A DNA stretch of 64,000 nucleotides from M3007 sp046296435 (GCA_046296435.1 JBKBLI010000002.1:1-64000), one strand, 5' to 3'. Counted from the first letter of the stretch, positions 1 to 9,254 are shown. The notes: a model not told the origin generated them from the letters alone. Made by a program: numbers and translations.

Positions 1-124
1 CAACTAACAACTAACAACTAACAACTAACAACTAACAACTAACAACTAACAACTAACAACTAACAACTAACAACTAACAACTAACAACTAACAACTAACA
101 ACTAACAACTAACAACTAACAACT
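1..124. repeat. Heptamer tandem array (AACAACT)n, cut by window start
   Basis: About 17.7 perfect copies of AACAACT run from the window edge to position 124, so the true length is unknown. The array abuts the 3' end of the minus-strand peroxidase gene. The last CTA of the array, read on the minus strand, is that gene's TAG stop. The unit carries TAA on the plus strand and TAG on the minus strand, and because 7 is not a multiple of 3 every reading frame on both strands is closed within about 21 bases. The same unit recurs at 9239-9343 and 47362-47410. Confidence 0.97.
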
Positions 125-1289
125 AAAAAGGGCTTTGAATATCCGGATTGTTCACAAAGGCCGTATCGGTCAGGGTGTGCAGAAACTTGACAAGCGCTTT
201 TTTCTGATACGCCGTCAGGCCGGTGAATTGTAAAGGATTGGAGCCGGGGATCGGCAGCCCCACCTCGCGGATCAGCGGATCCTGAAAGGGAAACTGGCTT
301 TTGCCGTGGCTGCTGTAATGCTCCACCACCTCTTCGAGCGTCTGGAAGCGCCCGTCGTGCATGTAGGGCGCCGTGAGCGCGATGTTGCGCAACGTGGTCG
401 CCCTGAACTTGCCGCGGTCGCTCATCTTGCCCGTGACGCCGCCCAGACCCGGATCCTTGAACTGCGAGTAGTCGGTCACCGCATCAATTCCGTTGCTGAA
501 GTAATTGTTGCCGGTCAGCGTGATACCCCCGTGGCAGTGGAAGCACTGGGCATCCGGCAGGTTGACATTGAACTGCCGGGCCTCCTCGAAGTACATGATC
601 ATTCCGTCCAGTTCCTCGTCGTCGAAAGCGTCCAAATCGCCCTTGAACCGAAAGCGGTCGAAACGCGAGTCGCCGCTGCTGATCAGGATGCGCTCAAATT
701 GAGCGATAGCTTTGGCCGCCAATTCCTTGCTGATCTCGCAGGTGGACTTGATCCCAAACGCTTCTCTAAACAGCCTGGGGTACTCCGGATGATTTTGCAA
801 CTTATCGATCACATTCCGCCACGAAGTATGCAATTCGATCGGATCTTCGATAGGCAGCAGGGCCTGCTCCTCCAGAGTGCGCACGCGCCCATCCCAAAAC
901 AGGCCGTTGGTCGCATAAACAATATTCAGGAGCGACATCGAACTGCGCGTACCCGCTACTCCGGCTATGCCGACTGATACCGGCTTGTTGTCCGTAAAAC
1001 TCCCCTGCGGCAGGTGGCACGACGAGCAGGACATCGTGCTATCGCCCGACAAAATAGGATCGTAAAACAAACGTCTGCCCAATTGCACGCCCGCAACCGT
1101 AAGCGGGTTGTCCGCAGGGATGGGCGCCTCCGGAAAGTGATCCGGCTTGACCAGGGCGTAAGGCTCAGGCTTGTAGGGCAGGCCCGCCAGATCGCCCTCG
1201 TTCGGGCAGGGAGTTTTGTCGTCGCGTTGGCAAGCGCCCAGCGCACAGATCAACCCGCCTGCCAAAAGCCCAATAATTCTACTTTTCAT
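123..1289 (-). CDS. Di-heme cytochrome c peroxidase / MauG-MbnH family lipoprotein
   Basis: This 388-residue protein has a lipoprotein signal ending in LGAC with the lipidated Cys at residue 20, so it should be anchored in the periplasm or outer membrane. It has two heme-binding CxxCH motifs: CSSCH at residues 88-92 and CFHCH at 249-253. The region around APYMHDGR (about 308-314) is the usual distal motif of the family. The family includes bacterial cytochrome c peroxidases and MauG/MbnH enzymes, which use high-valent di-heme iron. It lies 17 bp downstream of an MbnP-like gene on the same strand. In methanobactin operons MbnH acts on MbnP, so a partnership here is likely but inferred. The stop codon lies in the heptamer array. 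Confidence 0.9.
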   Translation of the reverse strand: MKSRIIGLLAGGLICALGACQRDDKTPCPNEGDLAGLPYKPEPYALVKPDHFPEAPIPADNPLTVAGVQLGRRLFYDPILSGDSTMSCSSCHLPQGSFTDNKPVSVGIAGVAGTRSSMSLLNIVYATNGLFWDGRVRTLEEQALLPIEDPIELHTSWRNVIDKLQNHPEYPRLFREAFGIKSTCEISKELAAKAIAQFERILISSGDSRFDRFRFKGDLDAFDDEELDGMIMYFEEARQFNVNLPDAQCFHCHGGITLTGNNYFSNGIDAVTDYSQFKDPGLGGVTGKMSDRGKFRATTLRNIALTAPYMHDGRFQTLEEVVEHYSSHGKSQFPFQDPLIREVGLPIPGSNPLQFTGLTAYQKKALVKFLHTLTDTAFVNNPDIQSPF

Positions 1290-1306
1290 ACCCCGCGAAC
1301 GATCGT

Positions 1307-2071
1307 TTATTTAACCGAAATGGTCGTGGCGCGCGCCAGACCGTCCATCACCTCGTTAGCCACCGTTAGTTCGTCCGGCTGGCTATGCGTAGCCGGATTG
1401 TTGAGCATATCGTAAAGCGATCCATCAGGCAGCGTGAATGCTTTTTTCAGATCAAAAGACACTTCGACGCGGTTTGATCCCGGCTGCACTTTCAGATCAA
1501 GCGGGAAGGTCAGCGTCCGGTACGTCGGATTGCCGCCCACGTGATAGATCGTAAAGTAATCCATTGCGCCGTTCTGATCAGAGTCGCCCGCGCCTTCGAT
1601 TTTCGTAAAAATATAACTCCGCCAGCCCAGCCAGTATTCCATTTCGTTGGTCAGCGCGTGTCCTGACGGAAAATCGCTGGGGCGGCGGTCGTTGTAAGCC
1701 GGTTTGACGCCCAGACCTATCCGTATGGCCGAATACTCGCTGGAGGGCAAGTCAAAGCTGTGTTTGATCGTTTGCGCCTGATCCGAAGTGCTGTTTTGCG
1801 GGAAAAAATCGAGAAAGATCGCGTCCTTGAGCAAGGAGGCCTTGCCGTCTTGAATCACCTCGATGTCCGATATAAAAAGCGTGAAAGTGCGGAACTGCAC
1901 CGTATGGGTTCCGTAGGGATAGTTGAAATTTTCGCGCAGATTAACGCCGTCGTACAACGCGTTGAATACAAATTCCAAATTGGCGTCTCGGTTCGTATTC
2001 GCATCCGGCTTACAGCCTCCTGCCAGCAAGGAGGCGGCGAATGCCAGCAGTAAAAAAATCCGATTCAGCAT
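1307..2071 (-). CDS. MbnP-like lipoprotein
   Basis: About 254 residues from the ATG at 2071; this start is chosen because it begins a clean lipoprotein signal, with lipobox LAGGC. The longer reading frame to 2119 adds a non-signal leader. The body contains features of the MbnP-like domain: an N-terminal beta strand with LEFVFNALYDG, a middle region with FTLFISDIEV, and the motif EYWLGWRSYIFTKIEG, rich in aromatic residues. MbnP proteins bind copper and carry a tryptophan oxidised to kynurenine by MbnH. Position between another MbnP-like gene and a di-heme peroxidase supports the family call. Metal content and the modified residue cannot be read from sequence. Confidence 0.8.
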   Translation of the reverse strand: MLNRIFLLLAFAASLLAGGCKPDANTNRDANLEFVFNALYDGVNLRENFNYPYGTHTVQFRTFTLFISDIEVIQDGKASLLKDAIFLDFFPQNSTSDQAQTIKHSFDLPSSEYSAIRIGLGVKPAYNDRRPSDFPSGHALTNEMEYWLGWRSYIFTKIEGAGDSDQNGAMDYFTIYHVGGNPTYRTLTFPLDLKVQPGSNRVEVSFDLKKAFTLPDGSLYDMLNNPATHSQPDELTVANEVMDGLARATTISVK

Positions 2072-2204
2072 ATGATTCTTTTTAAAAAAAATTGACGAAA
2101 TCCGGAGGCTCACAGACAAAATTCAGGCCATTGCAAGCCGCTCAAGCAATCAAAAATTCAGGTTTTCGATTTTTTCTGCCAAAATAAAAAAACATTCAGA
2201 CCAT

Positions 2205-3035
2205 TCACTCAGGTAAAACGATGAAGACCTCTTTCAGGTTGTGCGCCATCTGCTGTTTCCAGATCGAAATGTCGCCGGTTAGCAAATCTATATCCCGCAT
2301 CAGCAGGTCGTAGCGGCCTTGAATGCGTATGCTCAGATTCCGGCCGGCAGCTTTTTTGAAAGGTCCTACGCCGCTGACTGTCGCCCCGCCCAGATCGGCC
2401 GAAGTAAAGCGCAACTCGTGTACCGCGGAGTCCGGACCCGGCGCGCTAAAGCGCACAAGGCCAGACCAAAAAGCCGCCCGCGAGGAGTCGTACATCATGG
2501 CGACAGCCGCCGGACCCAAGGGGTGATTGGCCGGCTGCGTCACAGGACGCGCCAGTTCAGCTCGCTGAGATAGCCCCAGCCTCAACCCGAGTTCCATAAA
2601 CTCGCCCGTCGCCTCGAAGCGGCCCAGCGTCAGATTAGCAGGCGGCCAACCAATCCGCCCAAAATCATTCGAAAATTCTTCTTTGACGATCTGCCCCTGA
2701 TCCGTCAACTCCAGCACCATCCGGTCTGTAGGCCGAAAGACGACGCCCTTCTCGTCGGTCGCAAACAGATCGTGCACAAAGAAATCCACGCTCAGCAGAT
2801 GCATTTCCTGTCCCAGATTGTTGGTCAGGCGCGCGTTGGGCGTCCACGCCCGGTCGGCGCCCAGTATCGGCTCGAACCGGGCCGACACCACCGGGTACTC
2901 GCAGCAGCAATTGCGGTCCGCTTCAGGGTTGAAATTGACAGCCTCGATATCGAGGCAGCCCTCTATATTTTCGTAACACGCGCTCAGGCTCAATAACACG
3001 CAAGCCAACGCAAATGACGCAAAGTTTCTGTTCAT
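2205..3035 (-). CDS. Second MbnP-like lipoprotein, divergent
   Basis: About 276 residues from ATG 3035, which starts a lipoprotein signal ending LSLSAC. After the signal comes a Cys-rich stretch (GCLDIEAVNFNPEADRNCCC) of the kind found at the N-terminus of many Bacteroidota surface lipoproteins. The rest, with LLSVDFFVHDLFATD, ELGLRLGLSQ and ANHPLGPAAVAMMYD, matches the layout of MbnP-like proteins but more weakly than the next gene. It is the first gene of a three-gene minus-strand set ending in the peroxidase; 133 bp separates it from the second gene. A -7 promoter element lies at 3149-3156. The family call is moderately sure. Confidence 0.65.
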   Translation of the reverse strand: MNRNFASFALACVLLSLSACYENIEGCLDIEAVNFNPEADRNCCCEYPVVSARFEPILGADRAWTPNARLTNNLGQEMHLLSVDFFVHDLFATDEKGVVFRPTDRMVLELTDQGQIVKEEFSNDFGRIGWPPANLTLGRFEATGEFMELGLRLGLSQRAELARPVTQPANHPLGPAAVAMMYDSSRAAFWSGLVRFSAPGPDSAVHELRFTSADLGGATVSGVGPFKKAAGRNLSIRIQGRYDLLMRDIDLLTGDISIWKQQMAHNLKEVFIVLPE

Positions 3036-3148
3036 CAATTTTTTAGTTGAAAAAACAAGTGCAAGCAAGGGTATGATAGCAGGGCCGGGGCAAGGGGCGT
3101 AGAGCCTTAGCGCCAAAAGACCGGAGGCGCGCGCGGCCTTTATCGCTG

Positions 3149-3156
3149 CAAAGATA
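3149..3156 (-). promoter_or_regulatory. Promoter -7 element of the MbnP/peroxidase set
   Basis: Minus-strand TATCTTTG fits the Bacteroidota -7 consensus TAnnTTTG, about 110 bases before the ATG at 3035. It is divergent from the lysS promoter 43 bases away. No convincing -33 element was seen. Confidence 0.55.
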
Positions 3157-3198
3157 CGCTATTTCGTCGGTTCACACAAACGCCCCGTAAACTTGAGC

Positions 3199-3206
3199 TA
3201 TATTTG
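3199..3206 (+). promoter_or_regulatory. lysS promoter -7 element
   Basis: TATATTTG followed by CGCC is an exact match to TAnnTTTG, giving a leader of about 25-30 bases before the lysS ATG at 3236. The call rests on the -7 element only. Confidence 0.65.
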
Positions 3207-3235
3207 CGCCGTTTTTCAAAAGACGCCTTAGATAC

Positions 3236-4774
3236 ATGTCCGATTTAGAACTACAGCGCCGCGAAGCTCTGCGTCAAATGCGCCAACTCGGCATAGAGCC
3301 TTACCCCGCAGCCGCATTCGACGTCACGGCGCTCAGCGCCGACATCGTCGCCAACTACGCCGAAGAAACGCTCGGCGACGGCTCCAAGAACCGACTCAAC
3401 TACCAGGATGTCCGTTTGGCAGGCCGCATCATGGCTACTCGCGAAGCCGGCAAAGCCCTTTTTATGAACCTCCAGGACTCCGCGGGGCGCATCCAGTTGT
3501 ACCTGCGCCGCGACGACTTCCTGCAAGAAGACGGCACGGCGCCCATGTTCGACGCCGTCATCAAAAAATTGCTCGACCTGGGCGACTTCGTCGGCGTGAG
3601 CGGCTTTGCATTCAAGACCCGCACCGGCGAAGTAACCGTCCACGTACAGTCCCTCACGGTACTCTCCAAGACCCTTCGCCCGCTCCCCATTGTCAAGCGC
3701 GACGCCGAGGGCAACGTGTACGACGCCTTCACCGATCCCGAACAACGCTACCGACAGCGCTACGTGGATCTGACCGTCAACCCCGAAGTGCGCCAGATCT
3801 TTCGCAAGCGCAGTCGCCTGATCCAGACCATGCGCGCCCACCTCGACGAACTGGGCCTGCTCGAGGTCGAAACCCCCATCCTCCAGCCCATTCACGGCGG
3901 CGCGGCGGCGCGCCCCTTCAAGACCCACCACAATACCCTGGATATGCCGCTGTACCTGCGCATCGCCAACGAGCTGTACCTCAAGCGGCTGATCGTGGGC
4001 GGCTTCGACGGCGTGTACGAGTTCGGCAAGATGTTTCGCAACGAAGGCATGGACCGCACCCACAACCCGGAGTTCACGGCCCTCGAGTTTTATGTAGCCT
4101 ACAAAGACTACCACTGGCTCATGGACGTGGCCGAAGCCATGCTTGAGCGCGTAGCCCGCGCCCTGAGCGCCGACGGGAGCGCAAGCGTCCAATACCAGGG
4201 GCGCACGCTCAACTTCGCCGGACCCTACCAACGCCTCACCCTCTACGACGCCATCCGTCAATATGCCGGCATCGACGCCGAGAACGCCGACGAAGAGACC
4301 CTGCGCGCCTATTGCAAAAGCGCCCACATCGAAATCGACGCCACTATGGGACGCGCCAAATTGCTCGACGAAATTTTTGGCGAAAAAGTCGAACAACACC
4401 TCGTCCAGCCTACCTTCATCCTCGACTACCCGGTCGAGATGTCGCCCCTCACCAAAAAACACCGCAGCAAGCCCGGCCTGGTCGAGCGCTTCGAACTCTT
4501 CGTCAACGGCAAAGAGGTCGCCAACGCCTACACCGAGCTAAACGACCCCATCGACCAGCGCGAGCGCTTCGAAGACCAACTGCGCCTCGCCGAGCGCGGC
4601 GACGAGGAGGCCATGGCCATGGACGAAGACTTCCTCCGCGCCTTGGAGTATGCCATGCCGCCCACGGCGGGCATAGGTTTCGGCATCGACCGGCTCACCA
4701 TGATCTTCACAGACCAAACCAGCATACAAGAAGTACTATTTTTCCCGCAAATGCGGCCCGAAGTAAAGCCCTGA
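3236..4774 (+). CDS. lysS: Lysyl-tRNA synthetase, class II
   Basis: The 512-residue protein charges tRNA-Lys with lysine in the cytosol. The N-terminal OB-fold anticodon-binding domain covers about residues 50-160 (VRLAGRIMATREAGKALF). The class II catalytic core follows, with motif 2 at FRNEGMDRTHNPEFTALEFY and motif 3 at GIGFGIDRLTMIF, then the usual FFPQMRPE ending. Length is normal for LysS. ATG at 3236 gives the standard N-terminus. It appears monocistronic, with its own promoter and a strong terminator at 4791-4826. Confidence 0.98.
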   Translation: MSDLELQRREALRQMRQLGIEPYPAAAFDVTALSADIVANYAEETLGDGSKNRLNYQDVRLAGRIMATREAGKALFMNLQDSAGRIQLYLRRDDFLQEDGTAPMFDAVIKKLLDLGDFVGVSGFAFKTRTGEVTVHVQSLTVLSKTLRPLPIVKRDAEGNVYDAFTDPEQRYRQRYVDLTVNPEVRQIFRKRSRLIQTMRAHLDELGLLEVETPILQPIHGGAAARPFKTHHNTLDMPLYLRIANELYLKRLIVGGFDGVYEFGKMFRNEGMDRTHNPEFTALEFYVAYKDYHWLMDVAEAMLERVARALSADGSASVQYQGRTLNFAGPYQRLTLYDAIRQYAGIDAENADEETLRAYCKSAHIEIDATMGRAKLLDEIFGEKVEQHLVQPTFILDYPVEMSPLTKKHRSKPGLVERFELFVNGKEVANAYTELNDPIDQRERFEDQLRLAERGDEEAMAMDEDFLRALEYAMPPTAGIGFGIDRLTMIFTDQTSIQEVLFFPQMRPEVKP

Positions 4775-4790
4775 TACCCCGCGTCGCACA

Positions 4791-4826
4791 AGCCGGCCCA
4801 TCCTACGCCGGATGGGCCGGCTTTTT
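4791..4826 (+). terminator. Rho-independent terminator of lysS
   Basis: A perfect 13-bp stem (4791-4803 pairing with 4810-4822) with loop TACGCC is followed by a run of five T. It lies 17 bases after the lysS stop. Confidence 0.88.
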
Positions 4827-4898
4827 CCTGACAACTGTAGAGGCTCCGCCGCCGCAACTTTTTGACGCAAAAATGGTTTTAGCGTGCAAGTACAACGC

Positions 4899-6770
4899 AT
4901 GGCTACCATACCCATAGATATGAAAACGGGCGATATCGCCCAACCAGACGAGCCTATCGTCGGCATCGACCTCGGCACTACCAACAGCCTGGTGGCCCAC
5001 ATCCGCGACGGCGCTCCGTACTGCATACGCAATCGCGAAGGCAATAGCGCCCTCGTGCCTTCCGTCGTCTGGCTATCGCCCGAAGGTCAGCCACTCATCG
5101 GCGATGCCGCCAAAGCGCGCGTAGCCCAGGATCCGGCCAATACCATCTACTCCGTCAAGCGTCTGATGGGCAAATCCTATCGCGACGTACAAAGCCATCA
5201 GGATCATTTCGGCTACACGGTGCTCGACGACGGCCTGGACGACTCCTTGGTCAAAATCAGCGTCCGCGGCAAATACTACACCCCCGTCGAACTGAGCGCC
5301 ATGATCCTGCGCGAGTTGCGCGCGCAAGCCGAAGCTGCGCTCGGCGCCCCGGTGCAAAAAGCCGTCATCACCGTCCCGGCCTACTTCAACGACACCCAGC
5401 GGCAAGCCACCAAAGACGCCGGCAAACTCGCCGGACTCGACGTGCTGCGCATCGTCAACGAACCCACAGCCGCCGCCCTCGCCTACGGAATCGGACGCCC
5501 CGACCAAGACGCAGCGCCTGAAATTGTGGCCGTATATGACCTCGGCGGCGGCACCTTCGACATCTCCATTTTGCGCATCGAACAAGGCATCTTCGAAGTG
5601 CTCGCCACGCACGGCGACACATACCTCGGCGGCGACGACTTCGACCGCGCCATCGTCACGCATTGGATGTCCGAACTAAACATCCCGGAAGAGCGCTTGC
5701 GCGCAGACAAAACGCTCTCACAGCAATTGCGCCAATCGGCCGAATCTGCCAAAAAAGCTCTCGGCGGCGAGGTGAGCACATTCAGCGCCCGGGTCGGACA
5801 ATGGGACCTGCTTCTGGAACGCGAGACCTTCGAGGGCCTCGTCGCCCCCCTCATCGAGCGCACCTTGCAGTCCTGTCGGCAGGCCCTGCGCGACTCGGGT
5901 ATTCAGGCGTCTGAACTCAGCAAAGTCATCCTCGTGGGCGGCAGCACCCGCACGCCTGCCGTCAAGCGGGCGGTAGCCAAATTCTTTGGCTGTCCGGTGT
6001 TCGACTCGCTCAATCCCGACGAAGTCGTAGCCCTCGGCGCCGCCGTACAAGCCGACATCCTGGCCGGCAACCGCCGCGACCTGCTGCTGCTCGACGTAAC
6101 CCCCCTCTCCCTCGGCATCGAAACCGCCGGCGGACTGATGGACGTCATCATCCCGCGCAACAGTAAAATACCCGGCAAAGCCGGCCGCCAATATACCACC
6201 GGCGTAGATGGCCAGGTGCGCCTCAAGATCGCTATCTATCAAGGCGAACGCGATCTGGTGGCCCACAACCGCAAACTGGGCGAGTTCATCCTCTCTGGCA
6301 TCCCGCCCATGCCTGCCGGGCTGCCCAAGATAGAAGTCGCATTTATCCTCGACGCCGACGGCATCCTCACCGTCAGAGCTAAAGAACTGCGCTCAGGCGC
6401 AGAACAGTCCATCGAAATACGACCCACTTACGGCATTACCGAAGAGGAGATGGCGCGCATGCTGCTCGAAAGCGTACAGCATGCAGGCGAGGACATGGCG
6501 GCCAAATCCCTACTTGAAGCGCGCAACGAAGCGCAGCATATCCTGCTTTCGGGCGAAAAATTCATTCGCCAAAACGAATCCTGGCTCGAAGAATCCGACA
6601 AAAACCAGTTACTGGCTCTGCTCCACAACCTCCGCCAAAGCGTTTCGCAGACCGACAAGGACGCTATCCGCGCCGCCATGGAAGCCCTCAACGACTTCGC
6701 TACCCCCCTGGCGCATCGGGCCATGGACCAACAGGTAGCCGCCGCCCTGCAAGGCAAGCAGATCAACTGA
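4899..6770 (+). CDS. hscA: Hsp70 chaperone, HscA type (Fe-S assembly)
   Basis: About 623 residues from the ATG at 4899; an in-frame GTG at 4884 is possible but adds nothing recognisable. The ATPase domain shows GIDLGTTNS, AVYDLGGGTFD and VILVGGSTRTP, and the substrate-binding domain starts after DVTPLSLGIE. The stretch IYQGERDLV, SGIPPMPAG and DADGILTVRA is typical of HscA, which helps transfer clusters from the IscU scaffold, rather than of DnaK. Partners hscB and iscU are not next to it. It is a single gene between a terminator and a convergent acyltransferase. General Hsp70 identity is certain; the HscA subtype is likely. Confidence 0.85.
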   Translation: MATIPIDMKTGDIAQPDEPIVGIDLGTTNSLVAHIRDGAPYCIRNREGNSALVPSVVWLSPEGQPLIGDAAKARVAQDPANTIYSVKRLMGKSYRDVQSHQDHFGYTVLDDGLDDSLVKISVRGKYYTPVELSAMILRELRAQAEAALGAPVQKAVITVPAYFNDTQRQATKDAGKLAGLDVLRIVNEPTAAALAYGIGRPDQDAAPEIVAVYDLGGGTFDISILRIEQGIFEVLATHGDTYLGGDDFDRAIVTHWMSELNIPEERLRADKTLSQQLRQSAESAKKALGGEVSTFSARVGQWDLLLERETFEGLVAPLIERTLQSCRQALRDSGIQASELSKVILVGGSTRTPAVKRAVAKFFGCPVFDSLNPDEVVALGAAVQADILAGNRRDLLLLDVTPLSLGIETAGGLMDVIIPRNSKIPGKAGRQYTTGVDGQVRLKIAIYQGERDLVAHNRKLGEFILSGIPPMPAGLPKIEVAFILDADGILTVRAKELRSGAEQSIEIRPTYGITEEEMARMLLESVQHAGEDMAAKSLLEARNEAQHILLSGEKFIRQNESWLEESDKNQLLALLHNLRQSVSQTDKDAIRAAMEALNDFATPLAHRAMDQQVAAALQGKQIN

Positions 6771-6784
6771 ACACAACCTGAACT

Positions 6785-6845
6785 GTCGCCGCCCTATCGG
6801 CCCCGCTGGCCGCTATGGGCCTCCGGCCCGAAAAAAGGCGGCGAC
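6785..6845. terminator. Hairpin between convergent hscA and acyltransferase genes
   Basis: Perfect 9-bp arms GTCGCCGCC (6785-6793) and GGCGGCGAC (6837-6845) enclose an inner GGGCC/GGCCC hairpin. The right arm ends in the acyltransferase stop codon. There is no T-run, so termination is only a guess from position between converging genes. Confidence 0.35.
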
Positions 6846-8245
6846 TATCGACCCAAGGCGTCGCCCGCGCGGCCCGCGAATCCAACCCACATATCGCGCA
6901 AAACATAAGCCTCAACCAAGACGTCGCCATCCTCCACACCTTTCTCGAACAGTTCCCACACCTGCTCCCGCATGGTCAGGTAGGCGTCGCGTTGGGGATG
7001 TAAAGTCGCTTTCAGCGCATCGAAAAATTCGCGCCACACCTCGCGGTACGACACCGATATCCACCCTAACAAGGGCGCGGCAAGAGCGGCGGCTACGATG
7101 TAGGGATTGGCCGTAAAAGCGGCGGCCAGGATCAGCGCAATGTAGTACAGCGGCGACACCAACAGGTGCAAAGCAAACAAGACGCTCGACTTGAACTCCC
7201 GTTTTTTGATTTTCGTACGGATCACATAGTCAAAGGCGTAGGCAATCGGCGCACGCAACAGAAAACCCGCCGCAAACAGCGGAAAGCCTAAAGTCAGAAA
7301 AACGACGCGCTTGAGCGCCAGAAAACGGCGGCGGTTGTACAAACCCTCATCGTCGAGTTCCTCCCGCTTCAGCCCCTCGAAATAAGCAGCCGCAGCCTCC
7401 CTGAGCGCCTCGCGGCGGTGCAAGGGCAATTCGTTCAAGCGGTCGGTGATTGCTTTCTCAGCCCTGAACCACTTATCGCCGTGGCGCACGATGGGCAAAG
7501 CCGGCTTGTCGGTCGCATTGCGGTGCAACTCGAGTAGGCGCTCTGCCAATTCGTCGTCGTCAGGATCTTCCACATGCAGACAAAGCGCTTTGAGCGCTGC
7601 GTGCAGATCGCGCGTCAGGCGCAGCATCGCCGCGCCCGGATCGCTTGCATACAGGTCGGCGTAATCGTCTAAGGCGATAGGATCGCCAAAATTGATCATC
7701 ACGTAGTCGCGATAGCGATCGCCATAGCGGAAGTTAGCGCCTGCCGGCACAATGGCCATGTTGCGCAGGCCATGCTTGTGGCAGGCCTCAAAGGCGATGC
7801 GCGCAATACCCTTTTGCACAGGCTTGACGCGGCGGTCGGCGTGATGCTCGCCTTCTACATAAATGGTGACAATCTTACCCTCTTGCAGTTTACCGATGCA
7901 GTACTCAAACACCGCGTCGTTGCGGTCGCTGTGCCGGTATCCGTCGCGCAGCCTGAACACCGGAAACATGTTGAACCCACGCATCAGTTTGTAGAAAATG
8001 GGCTTAGCAAACAAGTCGCCGCGCGTCATGTTGTATAGCGGCGGCGCCGCAAAAGCGCCCATCACAATTGGCTCCAGGAACGCCGTAGGATGATTCGACG
8101 CCAACAGAATAGGACGCTCAGCATCCAATTCCCTGATCCGGTGCAGGTAGATTTTTCGAAAAAATCCACGTGCCACCAAGGGAACGAACTGGCTGTAAAA
8201 AACGTAAGCCTTCCCGTCGCTAAGGTGTCGCCGACTCCATTTCAT
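6845..8245 (-). CDS. PlsC-like acyltransferase with C-terminal membrane segments
   Basis: About 466 residues from ATG 8245; the frame extends 12 codons further upstream. The N-terminal half is a glycerol-phosphate acyltransferase fold: SNHPTAFLEP is the Bacteroidota form of the catalytic H(x)D block, and YVEGEHHADRRVKPVQKGIARIA is the EG...P...G.ARIA substrate block. The C-terminal third has at least two hydrophobic segment groups (around VFLTLGFPLFAAGFLL and LHLLVSPLYYIALILAAAF). It probably acylates lysophosphatidate or a related lipid at the inner membrane; the exact acceptor is unknown. A TACATTTG sequence at 8250-8257 on the minus strand would give a nearly leaderless message from this start. 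Confidence 0.82.
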   Translation of the reverse strand: MKWSRRHLSDGKAYVFYSQFVPLVARGFFRKIYLHRIRELDAERPILLASNHPTAFLEPIVMGAFAAPPLYNMTRGDLFAKPIFYKLMRGFNMFPVFRLRDGYRHSDRNDAVFEYCIGKLQEGKIVTIYVEGEHHADRRVKPVQKGIARIAFEACHKHGLRNMAIVPAGANFRYGDRYRDYVMINFGDPIALDDYADLYASDPGAAMLRLTRDLHAALKALCLHVEDPDDDELAERLLELHRNATDKPALPIVRHGDKWFRAEKAITDRLNELPLHRREALREAAAAYFEGLKREELDDEGLYNRRRFLALKRVVFLTLGFPLFAAGFLLRAPIAYAFDYVIRTKIKKREFKSSVLFALHLLVSPLYYIALILAAAFTANPYIVAAALAAPLLGWISVSYREVWREFFDALKATLHPQRDAYLTMREQVWELFEKGVEDGDVLVEAYVLRDMWVGFAGRAGDALGR

Positions 8246-8339
8246 GCGGCAAATGTAACGAAACGCCCTACAGTTTGACAAGAAAAAATTCCGATAACGC
8301 TTGAAATCCTAATTTCGCAGGTCAAAAGCACCGCGAATA

Positions 8340-9254
8340 TTGAAAAAACTGATCGTCATCGGGGGAGCTACCGCCACAGGAAAAACGGCTTGGGCCATTC
8401 GCCTGGCACGGCTCTTTGGCACGGAAATCATCTCGGCCGACAGCCGGCAGTGCTACATCGGCATGGACATCGGCTCAGCCAAACCCTCGCCGGAGGAATT
8501 GGCGGCCGCGCCGCACCACTTTATCAGTACGATACGACCCGACCAGCCATTCAGCGCCGGCGACTTTGCGCGACAGGCCGCAGACGTCCTCAAGCGCATC
8601 TTCGCGCAAAACGACCGGGCCATCGTAGCCGGCGGCTCCGGACTATTTATTCGGGCCTTGTGCGAGGGGCTGGATGAATTCCCGGATATCAGCCCCCAGA
8701 CGCGCGCCTACGTCGCCGAGCAGGAGCGCGCCCGGGGCCTTGCCTGGCTTCAGGCAGAGGTGGAAGCCCGCGACCCACGCTACTACGCCCGGGTCGATCG
8801 CAACAACCCCGCACGCCTGCGCCGCGCTCTGGAAGTCTGCATCGCGTCCGGACGCCCCTATTCAGATTTTCGACAAGCGCGCCCGGCCCCGCTCCCCTAC
8901 GCAATTCAATATCTTTTGCTCACGCTCCCGCGCCCGACGCTCTATGCCCGCATCGACCGTCGGGTCGATGCCATGATGGCCCAAGGGCTTGAAGCCGAAG
9001 CCCGCGCCCTACTCCCCTACCGACAGTACCCGGCCCTGCGCACGGTAGGTTATCAGGAGTTGTTCGAATACTTCGACGGCTTGCACACCCTCGAGCAAGC
9101 CGTCGAAAAAATCAAACAGCATTCCCGCAACTACGCCAAACGCCAAGAAACCTGGTTCCGCAAATATGGCGCCTGGACGCCTGCCCACCCCGACGACGAG
9201 GCAACCATCCTCCAGATAGTCAAAGACCGCCCCCCTCCAACCACTAACCACTAA
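8340..9254 (+). CDS. miaA: tRNA dimethylallyltransferase
   Basis: The 304-residue enzyme adds a dimethylallyl group to A37 of tRNAs that read UNN codons. The P-loop GATATGKT is at about residues 8-15, followed by ISADSRQCYIGMDIGSAKPS, a family signature. Later SGLFIRALCEG, NPARLRRALEV and QHSRNYAKRQETWFRK are typical. The start appears to be TTG at 8340, because the family N-terminus begins exactly there and no upstream ATG exists. The last few residues (TTNH) and the TAA stop are encoded by the heptamer repeat array that follows, so the normal C-terminus may have been altered by the array. Confidence 0.96.
   Translation: MKKLIVIGGATATGKTAWAIRLARLFGTEIISADSRQCYIGMDIGSAKPSPEELAAAPHHFISTIRPDQPFSAGDFARQAADVLKRIFAQNDRAIVAGGSGLFIRALCEGLDEFPDISPQTRAYVAEQERARGLAWLQAEVEARDPRYYARVDRNNPARLRRALEVCIASGRPYSDFRQARPAPLPYAIQYLLLTLPRPTLYARIDRRVDAMMAQGLEAEARALLPYRQYPALRTVGYQELFEYFDGLHTLEQAVEKIKQHSRNYAKRQETWFRKYGAWTPAHPDDEATILQIVKDRPPPTTNH

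Noticed and set aside
3251..4462. A 403-codon open frame antisense to lysS
   Set aside because: It mirrors the GC-rich third codon positions of lysS, has no domain or start context and lies fully inside a certain gene.
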